A stretch of 64,000 bases of DNA from Legionella steigerwaltii (GCF_001468065.1 NZ_LNYZ01000001.1:62001-126000); one strand, 5' to 3'; numbered from the stretch's first letter, positions 19,360 through 29,550 are shown. Notes: generated by a model from the sequence alone, not told the origin. Numbers and translations are program-made.

Positions 19360-21528
19360 ATGACTCTTGCTGCAATTCTTAAAGGACTGAATGAGCGACA
19401 ACGCGAAGCAGTTACCTCTCCGCTTGGTAATACGCTGGTCCTTGCTGGGGCGGGGAGTGGCAAAACGAAAGTTTTGGTCAGTCGCATTGCCTGGCTTATT
19501 GAAGAAGAGCATATTTCGCCCCATGGAATTTTGGCAGTAACTTTTACTAACAAGGCTGCTGGTGAAATGAAAGCGCGATTAAATGGGATGTTGAGTACTC
19601 CAGTACAGGGGCTTTGGGTAGGGACTTTTCATGGCTTGTGTCATCGTTTACTTCGTCGACATTATAAAGAGGCCAATTTACCTGAACTATTTCATATTCT
19701 GGACTCTGAAGATCAAGCACGTATGATTAAGCGTGTTATTGCCTCATTAAACCTTGATCCAGAGCAATGGCCAGTGAAACAGGCACAGTCTTTTATTAAT
19801 GGGCGCAAAGATGAAGGAATACGACCCCAACATGTACATACTTTACCTTATGGACCAGGTAAAACATTGCTCAACATTTATAGTGCGTATGAACAAGCAT
19901 GCCAGACTGCAGGGGTAATTGATTTTGCGGAATTGTTATTGCGAACCCATGAGTTATTGCGCGATAACCCAGAGATTCTTAATCATTACCGTCAACGTTT
20001 TCAAGCCATATTGGTCGATGAGTTTCAAGATACAAATACGATTCAATATGCATGGATACGCCTTCTTGCCGGTGAGCATACAGTTGTTTTGGCAGTTGGC
20101 GATGATGATCAATCTATTTATGGCTGGCGTGGAGCCAAAGTTGAAAACATTCAACAATTTTCTCATGATTTTAAAAACACGCAGATTATCCGGTTGGAAC
20201 AAAATTATCGTTCCACAGCAACCATTCTCAACGCTGCAAATGCACTGATTACACATAATAATTCGCGGATGGGAAAAGATTTGTGGACGGATGGAGCAAC
20301 TGGAGAAAAAATTCTGGTTTACGGTGCGTTTAATGAGTTGGAAGAAGCACGCTTTGTCTGCGAACGCATTATGATGGAAATTAATCAAGGGGGCAGTGCT
20401 GATGAAATTGCTATTTTATATCGTTCCAATGCCCAATCTCGAGTTTTAGAGGAAGCGTTATTGCGTGCCGGGATTGCCTACCGTATTTACGGTGGGGTTC
20501 GTTTCTTTGATCGCGCAGAAGTAAAAGATGTATTAGCTTATTTGCGTTTATTGGTTAATCCACACGATGATACAGCTTTTGATCGCGTAGTGAATTTCCC
20601 AACTCGAGGTATTGGTGAAAAGACGCTCGACGATTTGCGCCATTATGCAAAATCAGAACAATGCTCATTATGGCATGCTGCTAAGACCTTGTTACAATCA
20701 GGTGAGATGGCCCAGAGGGCTGGTTCTGCATTATCAAAATTTATCGAATTAATTGAACAATTGAACCAAAATACTTTGTCGATGGAACTGGACGAGCAGT
20801 TATCTGTTGTGATTCAGCTGAGTGGATTGCATGCTCATTTCAGCAAAATCAAAGGAGATAAATCGGAGTCCCGCCTTGATAACATACAAGAATTAATCAA
20901 TGCAGCCAAACAATTTCGTTATGAACAAGAGGAAGATGAAGAGATTCCTTTAATCAATGCATTCTTAGCGCATGCTTCTTTGGAGGCAGGAGAAATGCAG
21001 GCGGGAGAACATGAGCGTTATGTCCATTTAATGACCTTACATGCGGCCAAGGGCCTTGAATTCCCTATAGTGTTTTTAGTAGGGATGGAAGAGGGGGTAT
21101 TTCCAGGAAAACAGTCTTTGGAAGAACCAGGACGTTTGGAAGAGGAGCGTCGTTTATGTTATGTGGGTATGACACGTGCTATGCGTAAGCTGGTTTTATC
21201 TTATGCTGAAATAAGACGGCAATATGGAAGAGAGGAATATCATAGGTCTTCACGATTTTTAAGAGAACTGCCCCAGGAATTACTTGAGGAACTTCGTGTC
21301 AAAGCGAAATTTCAAACTCCTGTTATTTCTAGGAATAAACCTGCTGCTGTTCCAGAAACGTCGGGGTTGTCTTTAGGACAAAGTGTCACCCATGCAAAAT
21401 TTGGTCAGGGTGTGGTCTTGGCTGTCGAAGGGAGTGGTGCCCATACTCGTGTTCAAGTGAAGTTTAGAGAGCATGGTGTGAAATGGCTCGTATTAGCCTA
21501 TGCAAATTTAGCGGTAGAGGCGCAGTGA
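19360..21528 (+). CDS. uvrD: DNA helicase II UvrD
   Basis: Superfamily 1A 3'-5' helicase used in nucleotide excision and mismatch repair. The helicase motifs appear in order: LAGAGSGKT (I, near residue 28), VTFTNKAAGEM (Ia), DEFQDTN (II), GDDDQSIYGWRGA (III), LEQNYRS (IV), LMTLHAAKGLEF (V) and VGMTRA (VI). The C-terminal VTHAKFGQGVVLAVEG is the typical UvrD tail domain. Length (722 aa) is normal. Divergent from the pip-like gene; no SOS-type operator was seen upstream. Confidence 0.97.
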   Translation: MTLAAILKGLNERQREAVTSPLGNTLVLAGAGSGKTKVLVSRIAWLIEEEHISPHGILAVTFTNKAAGEMKARLNGMLSTPVQGLWVGTFHGLCHRLLRRHYKEANLPELFHILDSEDQARMIKRVIASLNLDPEQWPVKQAQSFINGRKDEGIRPQHVHTLPYGPGKTLLNIYSAYEQACQTAGVIDFAELLLRTHELLRDNPEILNHYRQRFQAILVDEFQDTNTIQYAWIRLLAGEHTVVLAVGDDDQSIYGWRGAKVENIQQFSHDFKNTQIIRLEQNYRSTATILNAANALITHNNSRMGKDLWTDGATGEKILVYGAFNELEEARFVCERIMMEINQGGSADEIAILYRSNAQSRVLEEALLRAGIAYRIYGGVRFFDRAEVKDVLAYLRLLVNPHDDTAFDRVVNFPTRGIGEKTLDDLRHYAKSEQCSLWHAAKTLLQSGEMAQRAGSALSKFIELIEQLNQNTLSMELDEQLSVVIQLSGLHAHFSKIKGDKSESRLDNIQELINAAKQFRYEQEEDEEIPLINAFLAHASLEAGEMQAGEHERYVHLMTLHAAKGLEFPIVFLVGMEEGVFPGKQSLEEPGRLEEERRLCYVGMTRAMRKLVLSYAEIRRQYGREEYHRSSRFLRELPQELLEELRVKAKFQTPVISRNKPAAVPETSGLSLGQSVTHAKFGQGVVLAVEGSGAHTRVQVKFREHGVKWLVLAYANLAVEAQ

Positions 21529-21560
21529 TCTAATGTAAAGAAACGTAGGCAAAGTGGATT

Positions 21561-21584
21561 TAACTCGATATAATTCTCGAGTTA
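21561..21584. other. Short inverted repeat after uvrD
   Basis: TAACTCGA and TCGAGTTA form a perfect 8-bp inverted repeat with an eight-base loop, 33 bases after the uvrD stop. There is no T-run, so it is more likely a weak terminator or operator than a classical terminator. Confidence 0.3.
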
Positions 21585-21752
21585 TGCCTCATTTCATCTA
21601 GGCTATGACGATCCATTATTTAACCTTTACAATTCTGCGATACAAAAATTAATGTAATAGCAGGCTAACTATTGAATTTTATTGAAGCGGATGCTAGGGT
21701 GCCGATTGGAAAGTTGTTGGTATTATGTTAACTATTAAATAAGGGGAACTGT

Positions 21753-22544
21753 GTGAAATTTACAAATTTATTAACAGTAGGAGCGCTGGCAGCATCTTTA
21801 GTATCACCTGCAATTATGGCAGCAGATACCAATAATACAACTCCTATGTCTGATGCACAAAAAAAGGAAATTGAGAAAGTAGTGCATGACTATTTAGTAG
21901 CTAATCCAGAAGTACTTCTGGAAGCTTCACAAGCACTGCAACAAAAGCAACAACAAAATATGCAGCAACAAGCACAATCCGCCATTAAAGAAAATACGGA
22001 TCAATTGTTCCAAGGTAAAACTACCATTGCAGGCAATCCAAAAGGTAATGTGACTATAGTTGAATTTTTTGATTACCAATGCATCCATTGCAAAAAAATG
22101 TCACCTATTATTGACAGTTTGATTAAGAAAGACAGTGATTTACGTGTTATTTATAAAGAGTTCCCAATCTTCGGTAAGAGCTCTGAGTTGGCTTCAAGAG
22201 CTGCTTTGGCCGCTGGTATGCAAGGCAAATACCAAGCAATGCATAACGCGTTGATTAATATCGACAAACGCTTAAACGATCAAATCGTTATGGCTACTGC
22301 TAAGTCTTTAGGTTTGGATATGAAGAAACTTAAGACTGATATGCAAAGCAAAGAAGTTACTGCTGTTTTAGATGCAAACCGTGAATTAGCAGAAAAATTA
22401 CACTTGATGGGTACTCCTGCATTTATAATTGCTTCAACTCCAAGTGGGCAATTTAAAGAAGGCACTGAACCATCATTTATACCTGGTGCTGCCAGCGAAG
22501 AGTCGTTACAAGAGTTAATTAAGAAAGCAGCAGGTAATTCGTAA
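21753..22544 (+). CDS. dsbA2: Periplasmic disulfide oxidoreductase, Com1-like DsbA2
   Basis: Periplasmic thioredoxin-fold protein that forms or isomerises disulfides. A signal peptide ends at about residue 23 (IMA-AD). An N-terminal Gln-rich helical dimerisation region (about 30-88) precedes the thioredoxin domain with the active site Cys110-Ile-His-Cys113 and the cis-Pro loop GTPAF. This arrangement is that of the Com1-like DsbA2 of Legionella, which is reported to act on Dot/Icm components. The start is GTG, with AAGGGGA six bases upstream. Length 263 aa. Confidence 0.92.
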   Translation: MKFTNLLTVGALAASLVSPAIMAADTNNTTPMSDAQKKEIEKVVHDYLVANPEVLLEASQALQQKQQQNMQQQAQSAIKENTDQLFQGKTTIAGNPKGNVTIVEFFDYQCIHCKKMSPIIDSLIKKDSDLRVIYKEFPIFGKSSELASRAALAAGMQGKYQAMHNALINIDKRLNDQIVMATAKSLGLDMKKLKTDMQSKEVTAVLDANRELAEKLHLMGTPAFIIASTPSGQFKEGTEPSFIPGAASEESLQELIKKAAGNS

Positions 22545-22566
22545 GTAATCAAAGTAAGAACAGAAA

Positions 22567-22740
22567 TAGCCCGGGTGAAGCGCAGCCGAACCCGGTTTTT
22601 TTAGTAGTAAAAGATCCCTTCTCCCTATGGGGAGAAGGTGCCCGTTAGGGCGGATGAGGGTTTGATTTTGGTTAATGAGCCCTCACCCCTATCCCTCTCT
22701 CACGAGTGGGAGAGTGGATTCTTAACTTCACCCTGGCTAC
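22567..22740. repeat. Composite repeat: REP arms split by a second palindromic element
   Basis: A left REP arm (TAGCCCGGGTGAAGCGCAGC..., 22567-22595) and a right remnant CTTCACCCTGGCTAC (22726-22740) flank about 130 bases of another element family: CCCTTCTCCCTATGGGGAGA with GGTGCCCGTTAGGGCGGATG next to it, then TCCCTCTCTCACGAGTGGGA. It looks like one mobile palindrome nested in another. It lies between dsbA2 and glyQ and ends 12 bases before the glyQ start. Confidence 0.7.
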
Positions 22741-22752
22741 ATTGAGATTTTC

Positions 22753-23664
22753 ATGACAAAACCATCTACATTTCAGGACATTATTCTCACTTTGCAGCAA
22801 TATTGGGCTGCTCAAGGATGCGTAATTTTACAACCTTTTGATATGGAAGTTGGTGCGGGTACTTTTCATCCGGCTACTTTCTTACGGGCAATAGGACCTG
22901 AGCCTTGGTCGGCTGCTTATGTACAGCCTTCTCGGAGACCCACAGATGGTCGTTATGGGGACAACCCAAACCGCGTACAACATTATTATCAATTTCAGGT
23001 AGTACTTAAGCCATCTCCTTTAGACATACAGGATAAATATCTGAATTCATTACGTGCCCTAGGTGTTGATCCTTTGGCTGATGACATTCGTTTTGTTGAG
23101 GATAACTGGGAGTCGCCGACTTTAGGTGCTTGGGGCCTAGGTTGGGAAGTTTGGCAAAACGGTATGGAGGTATCCCAATTTACTTATTTTCAACAAGCGG
23201 GGGGGCTGGCATGTAAACCAGTAACCGGTGAGTTGACTTACGGTTTAGAGCGTTTGGCTATGTACATATTAGGAGTAGATAATTTATTTGATCTACCCTG
23301 GAGTAATACAGCAAATGGCATAATAACTTATGGAAATGTGTTCCATCAAAATGAAGTGGAAATGTCTGCCTATAACTTTGAACATGCTAATGTAGACGAA
23401 TTATTTAAACAATTTGATTATTATGAGGCTGAGGCACAAAAATTAATTGCTTTGCAATTACCGCTTCCTGCTTATGAAATGGTAATCAAAGCCTCACATT
23501 CATTTAATTTACTCGATGCACGCAAAGCGATATCCGTTACTGAACGGCAACGCTATATTTTACGTGTAAGACATTTATCAAGAGCAGTAGCGCAAGCATA
23601 TTATCAAGCGCGCGAAGCTTTAGGCTTTCCAATGCTTAACCAAAAGGTGTGTGATGGTCAATGA
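22753..23664 (+). CDS. glyQ: Glycyl-tRNA synthetase alpha subunit
   Basis: Catalytic subunit of the alpha2-beta2 type glycyl-tRNA synthetase. Class II motifs appear in [37 protein letters not shown] and [10 protein letters not shown]. Length (303 aa) is normal. The ribosome site is weak (TTGAG), and the ATG begins 12 bases after the composite repeat. The glyS start lies inside its 3' end. Confidence 0.98.
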   Translation: MTKPSTFQDIILTLQQYWAAQGCVILQPFDMEVGAGTFHPATFLRAIGPEPWSAAYVQPSRRPTDGRYGDNPNRVQHYYQFQVVLKPSPLDIQDKYLNSLRALGVDPLADDIRFVEDNWESPTLGAWGLGWEVWQNGMEVSQFTYFQQAGGLACKPVTGELTYGLERLAMYILGVDNLFDLPWSNTANGIITYGNVFHQNEVEMSAYNFEHANVDELFKQFDYYEAEAQKLIALQLPLPAYEMVIKASHSFNLLDARKAISVTERQRYILRVRHLSRAVAQAYYQAREALGFPMLNQKVCDGQ

Positions 23665-25726
23665 TTTTATTTTTGAATTAGGTTGTGAAGAACTACCTTC
23701 TGGTTCGGTTTGGCCTTTAGCAGATGAGTTTGCGAATCAATTATTGGCTGCGTTGGATAAAGCACAATTAGAATATGGACAAGTTAAGCGTTTTGCTACG
23801 CCGAGGCGTATTGCAATCGCTATTTTTGATTTGCAAGAAGAGCAAAAAAGCCAAAGTGTTACACGTCGAGGTCCGGCATTCGCTGCCGCATATGACAAAG
23901 AAGGCAAGCCTACGCCCGCGCTACTTGGTTTCGCGAAATCATGCGGTGTAGAGGTGGACAAACTATCTCGAATCGAAACAGATAAGGGCGATTGGATTGT
24001 CTATGAAATGCAAAGCCAGGGGGGTAAAACTAAAGATTTATTACCGGTTTTAATTAGCCAATCTCTAGCTGCCTTGCCAATTGCTAAACCCATGCGTTGG
24101 GGAGCTGGGGATGAAGAGTTTGCTCGGCCTGTTCATTGGGCAGTAATGCTTTATGGTGATGCGGTAATTGAACATTCGGTTTTGGGAATCAAAAGTGATC
24201 GCAACAGTAGAGGCCATCGTTTTCACGCACCACAACCCATTACAATTAACTCAGCACAAAGCTACGAGTCACAAATGAGCGAAGCTTTCGTTGTTGCTGA
24301 TTTTGCAATTAGAAAGCAAATGATTAAGAAGCAGGTCGAGGAGTTAGCTGCGTCCATTCAAGCTATAGCAATTATGCCGGAAGATTTACTTGACGAGGTA
24401 GCTTCAATAGTTGAATGGCCCCAAGCTTTGTTGGCAAATTTTGAAAAAGAGTTTCTCGACGTTCCTGCTGAATCATTAATTGCTTCGATGCAATCACATC
24501 AAAAATGTTTCGCATTAAAGGATAAACAGGGAACGTTACTACCTCATTTTATTACAGTTTCTAATATTGCCAGTTCAAATCCTAAACAAGTTGTTTTAGG
24601 GAATGAAAAAGTGATGCGTGCTCGATTAAGTGATGCGGCGTTCTTTTTCAGACAAGATAAAAAGCTGCCTTTAAGTCAACATATTGCAGGAACTGAACAC
24701 GTTGTTTTCCAAGCAAAATTGGGAAGCTTGCAGGACAAAGCGTTGCGGATTGAAGCAATGATGACGTATTTGAGTCCTGCGTTACATTTAAATTTACATC
24801 AGGCACAACGTGCTGCTCAGTTGAGTAAGTGTGATTTGCTAACGGGAATGGTTGGTGAATTTCCCGAGCTGCAAGGATTAATGGGGTATTATTACGCACT
24901 GAATGATGGTGAAGATCAATTTGTTGCTCATGCTTTAAATGAACAATATATGCCGCGTTTTGCTGCAGATAACCTCCCTGAATCTGATTTGGGTCTGGCT
25001 TTATCTTTAGCAGACCGAATCGATACTCTGGTTGGTATTTTTGCTATAGGCCAAAAACCTTCTGGGGTAAAAGATCCATTCAAATTGCGCCGTCATGCTT
25101 TGGCTGTTGTCCGTTTATTAATTTCAACATCAGCACGGCTCAACTTGAGTACATTAATTGAACAAGCAATTGTTCATTATGGAACACGAATAACTATTGA
25201 ACCCAATTTACTGGATGAATTGAAATCTTTCATTCTGGAGCGTTTGCAATCTCATTACCAAAGCCAAGGCTTAAGTGTTGATTTGGTTCATGCAGTGCGA
25301 GCACGTCAGGATGACTGGTTGTATGATCTGGACAAGCGTTTGGCTGCCTTACAATTATTTGTAAAACTCCCCGAAGCTGCTTCTCTTTCTGCCGCCTGCA
25401 AACGCGTGAACAATTTGCTTTCCCAAGCAGGAAGACAAACCTTGTCACCTGTAAACGAGCAAATTCTTGAGGAGGGCCCAGAGAAGTTTTTATATGTTCA
25501 TATCAATCAGGTTGCACGAGCTGTAGAGACTTTATACCGTTCTACGGACTATGGTCCATTACTCAAATTGCTTGCTAGCCTCAAAGAACCGGTCGATCTG
25601 TTTTTTGATAAGGTAATGGTAATGGTGGAGGATCAAGCAATAAAAGCCAACCGCTTAGCACTTCTGGCAAGTTTACAGGATTTATTGCAAGGGGTAGCTG
25701 ATATATCTTTGTTGCAGATTGGATAA
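23654..25726 (+). CDS. glyS: Glycyl-tRNA synthetase beta subunit
   Basis: Beta subunit of glycyl-tRNA synthetase, needed for tRNA recognition. It opens with [13 protein letters not shown], has the [25 protein letters not shown] and [18 protein letters not shown] segments and ends in a DALR-type anticodon-binding region. Length is 690 aa. GTG (23651) and ATG (23654) are adjacent; AAAGG at 23643-23647 has the better spacing to the ATG. It overlaps glyQ by 11 nt, so the subunits are made together. Confidence 0.97.
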   Translation: MVNDFIFELGCEELPSGSVWPLADEFANQLLAALDKAQLEYGQVKRFATPRRIAIAIFDLQEEQKSQSVTRRGPAFAAAYDKEGKPTPALLGFAKSCGVEVDKLSRIETDKGDWIVYEMQSQGGKTKDLLPVLISQSLAALPIAKPMRWGAGDEEFARPVHWAVMLYGDAVIEHSVLGIKSDRNSRGHRFHAPQPITINSAQSYESQMSEAFVVADFAIRKQMIKKQVEELAASIQAIAIMPEDLLDEVASIVEWPQALLANFEKEFLDVPAESLIASMQSHQKCFALKDKQGTLLPHFITVSNIASSNPKQVVLGNEKVMRARLSDAAFFFRQDKKLPLSQHIAGTEHVVFQAKLGSLQDKALRIEAMMTYLSPALHLNLHQAQRAAQLSKCDLLTGMVGEFPELQGLMGYYYALNDGEDQFVAHALNEQYMPRFAADNLPESDLGLALSLADRIDTLVGIFAIGQKPSGVKDPFKLRRHALAVVRLLISTSARLNLSTLIEQAIVHYGTRITIEPNLLDELKSFILERLQSHYQSQGLSVDLVHAVRARQDDWLYDLDKRLAALQLFVKLPEAASLSAACKRVNNLLSQAGRQTLSPVNEQILEEGPEKFLYVHINQVARAVETLYRSTDYGPLLKLLASLKEPVDLFFDKVMVMVEDQAIKANRLALLASLQDLLQGVADISLLQIG

Positions 25727-25731
25727 TACAT

Positions 25732-25812
25732 GTAGCCTGGGTGAAGCAAAGCGGAACCCGGGATTTTTAAGTTTTATTTCCCCCGGGTTCCGCTACGCTT
25801 CACCCTGGCTAC
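25732..25812. repeat. REPIN-like palindromic element (between glyS and rsmJ)
   Basis: GTAGCCTGGGTGAAGCAAAG on the left, TTCCGCTACGCTTCACCCTG ending GCTAC on the right. The arms differ at two or three positions, unlike most copies. Begins six bases after the glyS stop. Confidence 0.9.
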
Positions 25813-25836
25813 GGTTATAAATTCTATTGGTATCAT

Positions 25837-26571
25837 ATGATCAATATTTCAGCAGTAGGCTACGAGCATGAAGGTTTGCACGATAAAGCAAAAGCTCTTG
25901 CAGAACAACTGGATTTTGTTTTAGATAAAAATGCAAATCCTTGTCTCTTTGTTACTGAAGAAAGACTGTCATTGAAAATACCTGGTTTTTCACCAATCTT
26001 CGCTGAATTCAGTGTCAATTTTTGGAGTAAAAGAAGATCTGAAGGAAAAAAACAAGGATTAGTACGAGCTTGTAAACCATCTGCTGGGGTTAAAATTATT
26101 GATGCAACCGCAGGTTGGGGGCGTGACTCTGCTATTTTAGCCAGTTTTGGGGCGGAGGTACTAATGTTCGAGCGCAATCCTGTTATGGCATCCCTATTAT
26201 TGGATGGCTTATCACGCAGAAATGAGTCTGATCGACACCAATTGAATTTGAAGTTTCAAGCCGAAGATGCCTATTCGTACTTAAGTTCGTTAGATACACA
26301 AAACTACCCTGATGTTATTTATATTGATCCCATGCATCCAGAGCGCAATAAATCAGCGTTGGTGAAAAAGGAAATGCAAGCATTACAACAAATAATTGGT
26401 CCAGATGAAGATGCACAGAGATTAATTCAATTGGCGATAAACCGCACGAAACAAAAGGTAGTCGTAAAATGGCCACAAAAAACAAAACCTTTATTGCCTG
26501 CAAATGCTACCGTAGAAGGGAAAACAGTGAGGTTTGATATTTATTTTTCTAATTTGGGTAATTTAGCCTAG
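25837..26571 (+). CDS. rsmJ: 16S rRNA (guanine1516-N2)-methyltransferase RsmJ
   Basis: SAM-dependent methyltransferase for one guanine in the 16S rRNA. Motif I is IIDATAGWGRDSAILA (about residues 86-101), followed by the acidic FERNP; the catalytic DPMHPERNKSALVKKEMQ is the family hallmark. Length (244 aa) is normal. The ribosome site is weak. It follows glyS and a palindromic element, and converges on the 55-aa gene. Confidence 0.94.
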   Translation: MINISAVGYEHEGLHDKAKALAEQLDFVLDKNANPCLFVTEERLSLKIPGFSPIFAEFSVNFWSKRRSEGKKQGLVRACKPSAGVKIIDATAGWGRDSAILASFGAEVLMFERNPVMASLLLDGLSRRNESDRHQLNLKFQAEDAYSYLSSLDTQNYPDVIYIDPMHPERNKSALVKKEMQALQQIIGPDEDAQRLIQLAINRTKQKVVVKWPQKTKPLLPANATVEGKTVRFDIYFSNLGNLA

Positions 26572-26574
26572 AAT

Positions 26575-26662
26575 GTAGCCTGGGTGCAGCGCAGCGTAAC
26601 CCGGGTTTCTTAAAATCCATGAGTTCTCAATCCCGGGTTACACTGCGCTGCACCCAGGCTAC
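26575..26662. repeat. REPIN-like palindromic element (after rsmJ)
   Basis: Begins GTAGCCTGGGTGCAGCGCAG and ends CTGCACCCAGGCTAC. Both arms carry the GTAACCC / GGGTTAC variant, so a change in one arm is matched in the other. Lies between convergent genes. Confidence 0.9.
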
Positions 26663-26668
26663 ATTTGT

Positions 26669-26836
26669 TTAACCGAAGTCTGCAAGTTCTTCCCGAAGCC
26701 GTTTTTCTTCAAACAAATCTTCTATTCGTCGTCTTCTTTCCAATTTGGTCGAAGGATTGGTTTCTGGGGTCAAGATTTTATCGACGCCGAATTCTTCCGT
26801 TTCGTTTACATCTTCATCAAATTCACGAGTATTCAT
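26669..26836 (-). CDS. Small acidic protein, 55 aa
   Basis: A short gene with an excellent ribosome site (AAGGAG six bases before the ATG). The product starts MNTREFDEDVNETEEFG and ends in a charged segment RRRRIEDLFEEKRLREELAD. The C-terminal part resembles the small PA3496-type proteins of gammaproteobacteria (Arg-rich run, IEDxxEEKRLRxEL), whose role is not established; I recall this from memory only. Acidic N-terminus, basic then amphipathic helix, no membrane segment. Convergent with rsmJ, with a palindromic element between. Confidence 0.75.
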   Translation of the reverse strand: MNTREFDEDVNETEEFGVDKILTPETNPSTKLERRRRIEDLFEEKRLREELADFG

Positions 26837-26999
26837 AGCTATCTCCTTAGCCCAACCCGTAGTTAATCTAATAAAATAACAGAAATTGGGTTTGAGGAGT
26901 AGTGGAATTTTTTGAGCATCACTTAGGGAGAGGATAAAAAGTGGAGTAGATAACTGGGCTTTAATTTCTAGAAAGTAAAAACCCAGATTGGTATTTGAA

Positions 27000-28493
27000 T
27001 TAAGATCCGGTTCCGAGAGTAGTTTTTACTTGTTCATTCATTACTTGTTCTGCTTCGAAATTAACTGGCGCTTTTCCTGCTTTCACTCTTCGCTCACTTC
27101 TCCCTTTATCCAATTCTTCACGGTATTGCTTAGCGATGTCTGGTGTAGTTTCTTTTGGAGGTTCTTCAACTATACTCTTAAGTTTTGCACGACGTTTTGC
27201 AGCTTCATCATGAAGTAATGCCAACTCATTAGGGGAGAAAATATCTTCAGGCTTTATTTCATTGCCTGCACCATCTCTAAGTACAATGCCTTTTAATGCA
27301 TCTTTCCCCTCTTGTCCAGGTAGTGGGTCTGGAGAAAAACCACATTCAAGACATGCTTCATAGGCTTGTCGGGCTCTCTTTTTTCTTTCAGGCTCCTCAA
27401 AATTAATCTTCATTGTAATTGAGTCAAATCCTTCAGCCCTTACCGCTTGAGCCATGGTCAACATATCTACTTTGGGATTTTGTTTATTGCTTAAATAGTA
27501 AAATGGAGAAAGTATACGGGGACCCATCTCAACAGTCCAACTGGCTTGCTCGCCTGGTTTTGCTGTGTTCTTTATCTCTTGTCCTGTTAATGAAATAATA
27601 AAACGCAAATCTTCTGGATGTATGGCAGATATGGTTTCATCTTTAACGTTTATTGAAGCACCTGTAAACTGGTCTTCATCCGTCAACCCTCGTTTTTTAC
27701 GATTTTCTGCCCTCGCTCGCTCCATTTCCTCGAGCATTTTTTCTTTGTTTGAGTCACTTAGTTGCTCCGCCCAGTTTTCCAGTTGGTAAGAGAAAATGAC
27801 ACGTTTTCGTTCAAGGGCAGCCGCTTTATCTAGTGTAGTCAGATTTTCTTTAGTAGTATTATTAAATTCTTCAAGTTGTTCTGAATGTGATTTTTCTAAA
27901 TCTTTTACTAATGTTTCTTCTATTGATTTGATTTTTCCATCATCGGCAGGAGAGGTTAAAGGAGGCGTTAAAAGAGCTCCGATTTTTTTCGCTAACTCCG
28001 GAGCTTCAGCTTTCAATTTATCCAGTTCTATTTTCTGCTGGGCTTTTAAAGCATTTCTAGCATCTTGAGCCGCTACTTCAAGGTACCCTCGAATCTGTTC
28101 TACTGAAAGTTCTGGAACTTCTTTGAGCCGCTCCTGAAAGGTTTCCATTCGTTCTTTATATATTTCTTGAGCCTTATTAAAGAATGTTTGGCGTTCTAAT
28201 ATTGTGCTGAGTGCGGTTCTAACCGCCGCTTTCTCAGGAGGTGCATCACCTTTAAGTATTTTCTCAAGAGTATCTTCTTTTTCTGCGCCGATTTGTGTTT
28301 TAAAACCGGTATGATCTTTAATTCGCTTCTCGATATGCTTATCAAAGGCCTCGGCTCCAAAAGTAAGGTCTTCGGTTAACCCAATAGAGTCACGATACTC
28401 TTGATAAATCTTTTCTTGTTCTTCGGGCGTAAACTGTCCTGTTAGTTTTTGAGAGTTGAGAAAGTTGAAAAACGCTTGTCTAAACGAAGGCAT
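27000..28493 (-). CDS. Coiled-coil effector candidate, 497 aa
   Basis: No family recognised. Residues about 80-270 are charged and helical with long Glu/Lys/Gln stretches (ERLKEVPELSVEQIRGYLEV, ALKAQQKIELDKLKAEAPEL), probably coiled coil. A compact C-terminal module at about 330-420 includes TMAQAVRAEGFDSITMKINF and ARQAYEACLECGFSPD. No signal peptide or membrane segment. A longer frame begins at a TTG (28508), but GAGG lies nine bases before the ATG at 28493, which I use. Composition and setting fit a Dot/Icm substrate; this is inference. Confidence 0.72.
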   Translation of the reverse strand: MPSFRQAFFNFLNSQKLTGQFTPEEQEKIYQEYRDSIGLTEDLTFGAEAFDKHIEKRIKDHTGFKTQIGAEKEDTLEKILKGDAPPEKAAVRTALSTILERQTFFNKAQEIYKERMETFQERLKEVPELSVEQIRGYLEVAAQDARNALKAQQKIELDKLKAEAPELAKKIGALLTPPLTSPADDGKIKSIEETLVKDLEKSHSEQLEEFNNTTKENLTTLDKAAALERKRVIFSYQLENWAEQLSDSNKEKMLEEMERARAENRKKRGLTDEDQFTGASINVKDETISAIHPEDLRFIISLTGQEIKNTAKPGEQASWTVEMGPRILSPFYYLSNKQNPKVDMLTMAQAVRAEGFDSITMKINFEEPERKKRARQAYEACLECGFSPDPLPGQEGKDALKGIVLRDGAGNEIKPEDIFSPNELALLHDEAAKRRAKLKSIVEEPPKETTPDIAKQYREELDKGRSERRVKAGKAPVNFEAEQVMNEQVKTTLGTGS

Positions 28494-28634
28494 AGAGATG
28501 TACCTCAAGATCTATCTTTTTTCAAAGTATAACACTTTTTCATTAAGATAGAATTAAAAGTCCTAAATCTAAAGGATCGTTGTTCAGGTTAAGATAAATT
28601 TTTCAACTTTATGAATTCTGAGGTTGTGGAAATT

Positions 28635-28726
28635 GTAGCCTGGGTGAAGGCGCAAGCCGTAACCCGGGATTAAGAGGTTCATTGATGTGCTGAAACCCGG
28701 GTTTCGCTATGCTTCACCCAGGCTAC
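28635..28726. repeat. REPIN-like palindromic element (before metQ end)
   Basis: GTAGCCTGGGTGAAGGCGCA on the left, GGGTTTCGCTATGCTTCACC ending CAGGCTAC on the right. The arms have diverged in the middle (AAGGCGCAAGCCGTAAC against GTTTCGCTATGCTT), so this copy is less regular. Downstream of metQ. Confidence 0.88.
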
Positions 28727-28743
28727 AAATCTTAAATAGGATT

Positions 28744-29523
28744 TTACCAGGCAGGTATAGCCGAATCTCCAAATAAAGTTTTAGCCTTTTCTTTAACTTC
28801 TTCGGAATTTAATGCTTTAACAAATAGTTCCAATTGTGCTTTTTTGGGAGAATCACTACGAATAACAATTATATTGGCGTAGGGTGAGGTCTTATCCTCA
28901 GTAAATAAAGCATCATGTGCAGGATTTAAGCCCGCAGGTAAGGCAAAGGTTGTATTGATTATCGCTGCATCTACATCAGGCAAAACTCTTGGTAGTTGTG
29001 CTGCATCCATTTCCTTAAATTGCAGATCATGCGGGTTTGATGCAATATCTTTTAAGCCCGTATTGTCATGGGTTGCTTTTAATGTAATCAGTTGCGCTTT
29101 TTCCAATAACTGCAGGGCACGCATTTCATTGCTGGGATCATTAGGTAAGGCAATTACTGCTTTTTCAGGTAATTCTTTTAATGAAGTATGTTTTTTGGAG
29201 TAAATCCCCATCGGGTAAACAAAAGTTCTTCCTATTGCTTCTAGAGTATATCCATGCGCTTTAACTGCTGCATTAAGATAAGGTAGATGTTGGTAGACAT
29301 TAGCATCCAAACTTCCATCCTGTAATGCTTCGTTGGGTAAGTTATAGTCATTGAACGTTACAATTTTTATGTTTAAACCGTATTTTTTCTTAGCGACTTC
29401 TTTTGATGTTTCAACCAATTCAGTTTCTGGCCCAGCAATGGTTCCAATTACTAAAGTATCCGGTGAGGGTTTATTGCATGCAACAAGACTCAATAATAAA
29501 ACACAGTAAGCTAAAATCCGCAT
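28744..29523 (-). CDS. metQ: Methionine ABC transporter substrate-binding lipoprotein MetQ
   Basis: NlpA-family lipoprotein that captures methionine for the MetNI importer. The lipobox LVAC places the lipid-bearing Cys at residue 16. Family segments include LVIGTIAGPETELVE, NEALQDGSLDANVYQHLPYL and ALPNDPSNEMRALQLLE. A longer frame begins at a TTG four codons upstream, but GGAG seven bases before the ATG at 29523 sets the start. Last gene of metN-metI-metQ, 27 nt after metI. Confidence 0.95.
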   Translation of the reverse strand: MRILAYCVLLLSLVACNKPSPDTLVIGTIAGPETELVETSKEVAKKKYGLNIKIVTFNDYNLPNEALQDGSLDANVYQHLPYLNAAVKAHGYTLEAIGRTFVYPMGIYSKKHTSLKELPEKAVIALPNDPSNEMRALQLLEKAQLITLKATHDNTGLKDIASNPHDLQFKEMDAAQLPRVLPDVDAAIINTTFALPAGLNPAHDALFTEDKTSPYANIIVIRSDSPKKAQLELFVKALNSEEVKEKAKTLFGDSAIPAW

Positions 29524-29550
29524 TGAACACTCCAAAAAAAATAATATAAA

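Noticed and set aside
19954-20388. 144-codon minus-strand frame within uvrD
   Set aside because: It is antisense to conserved helicase motifs and codes for no recognisable protein.
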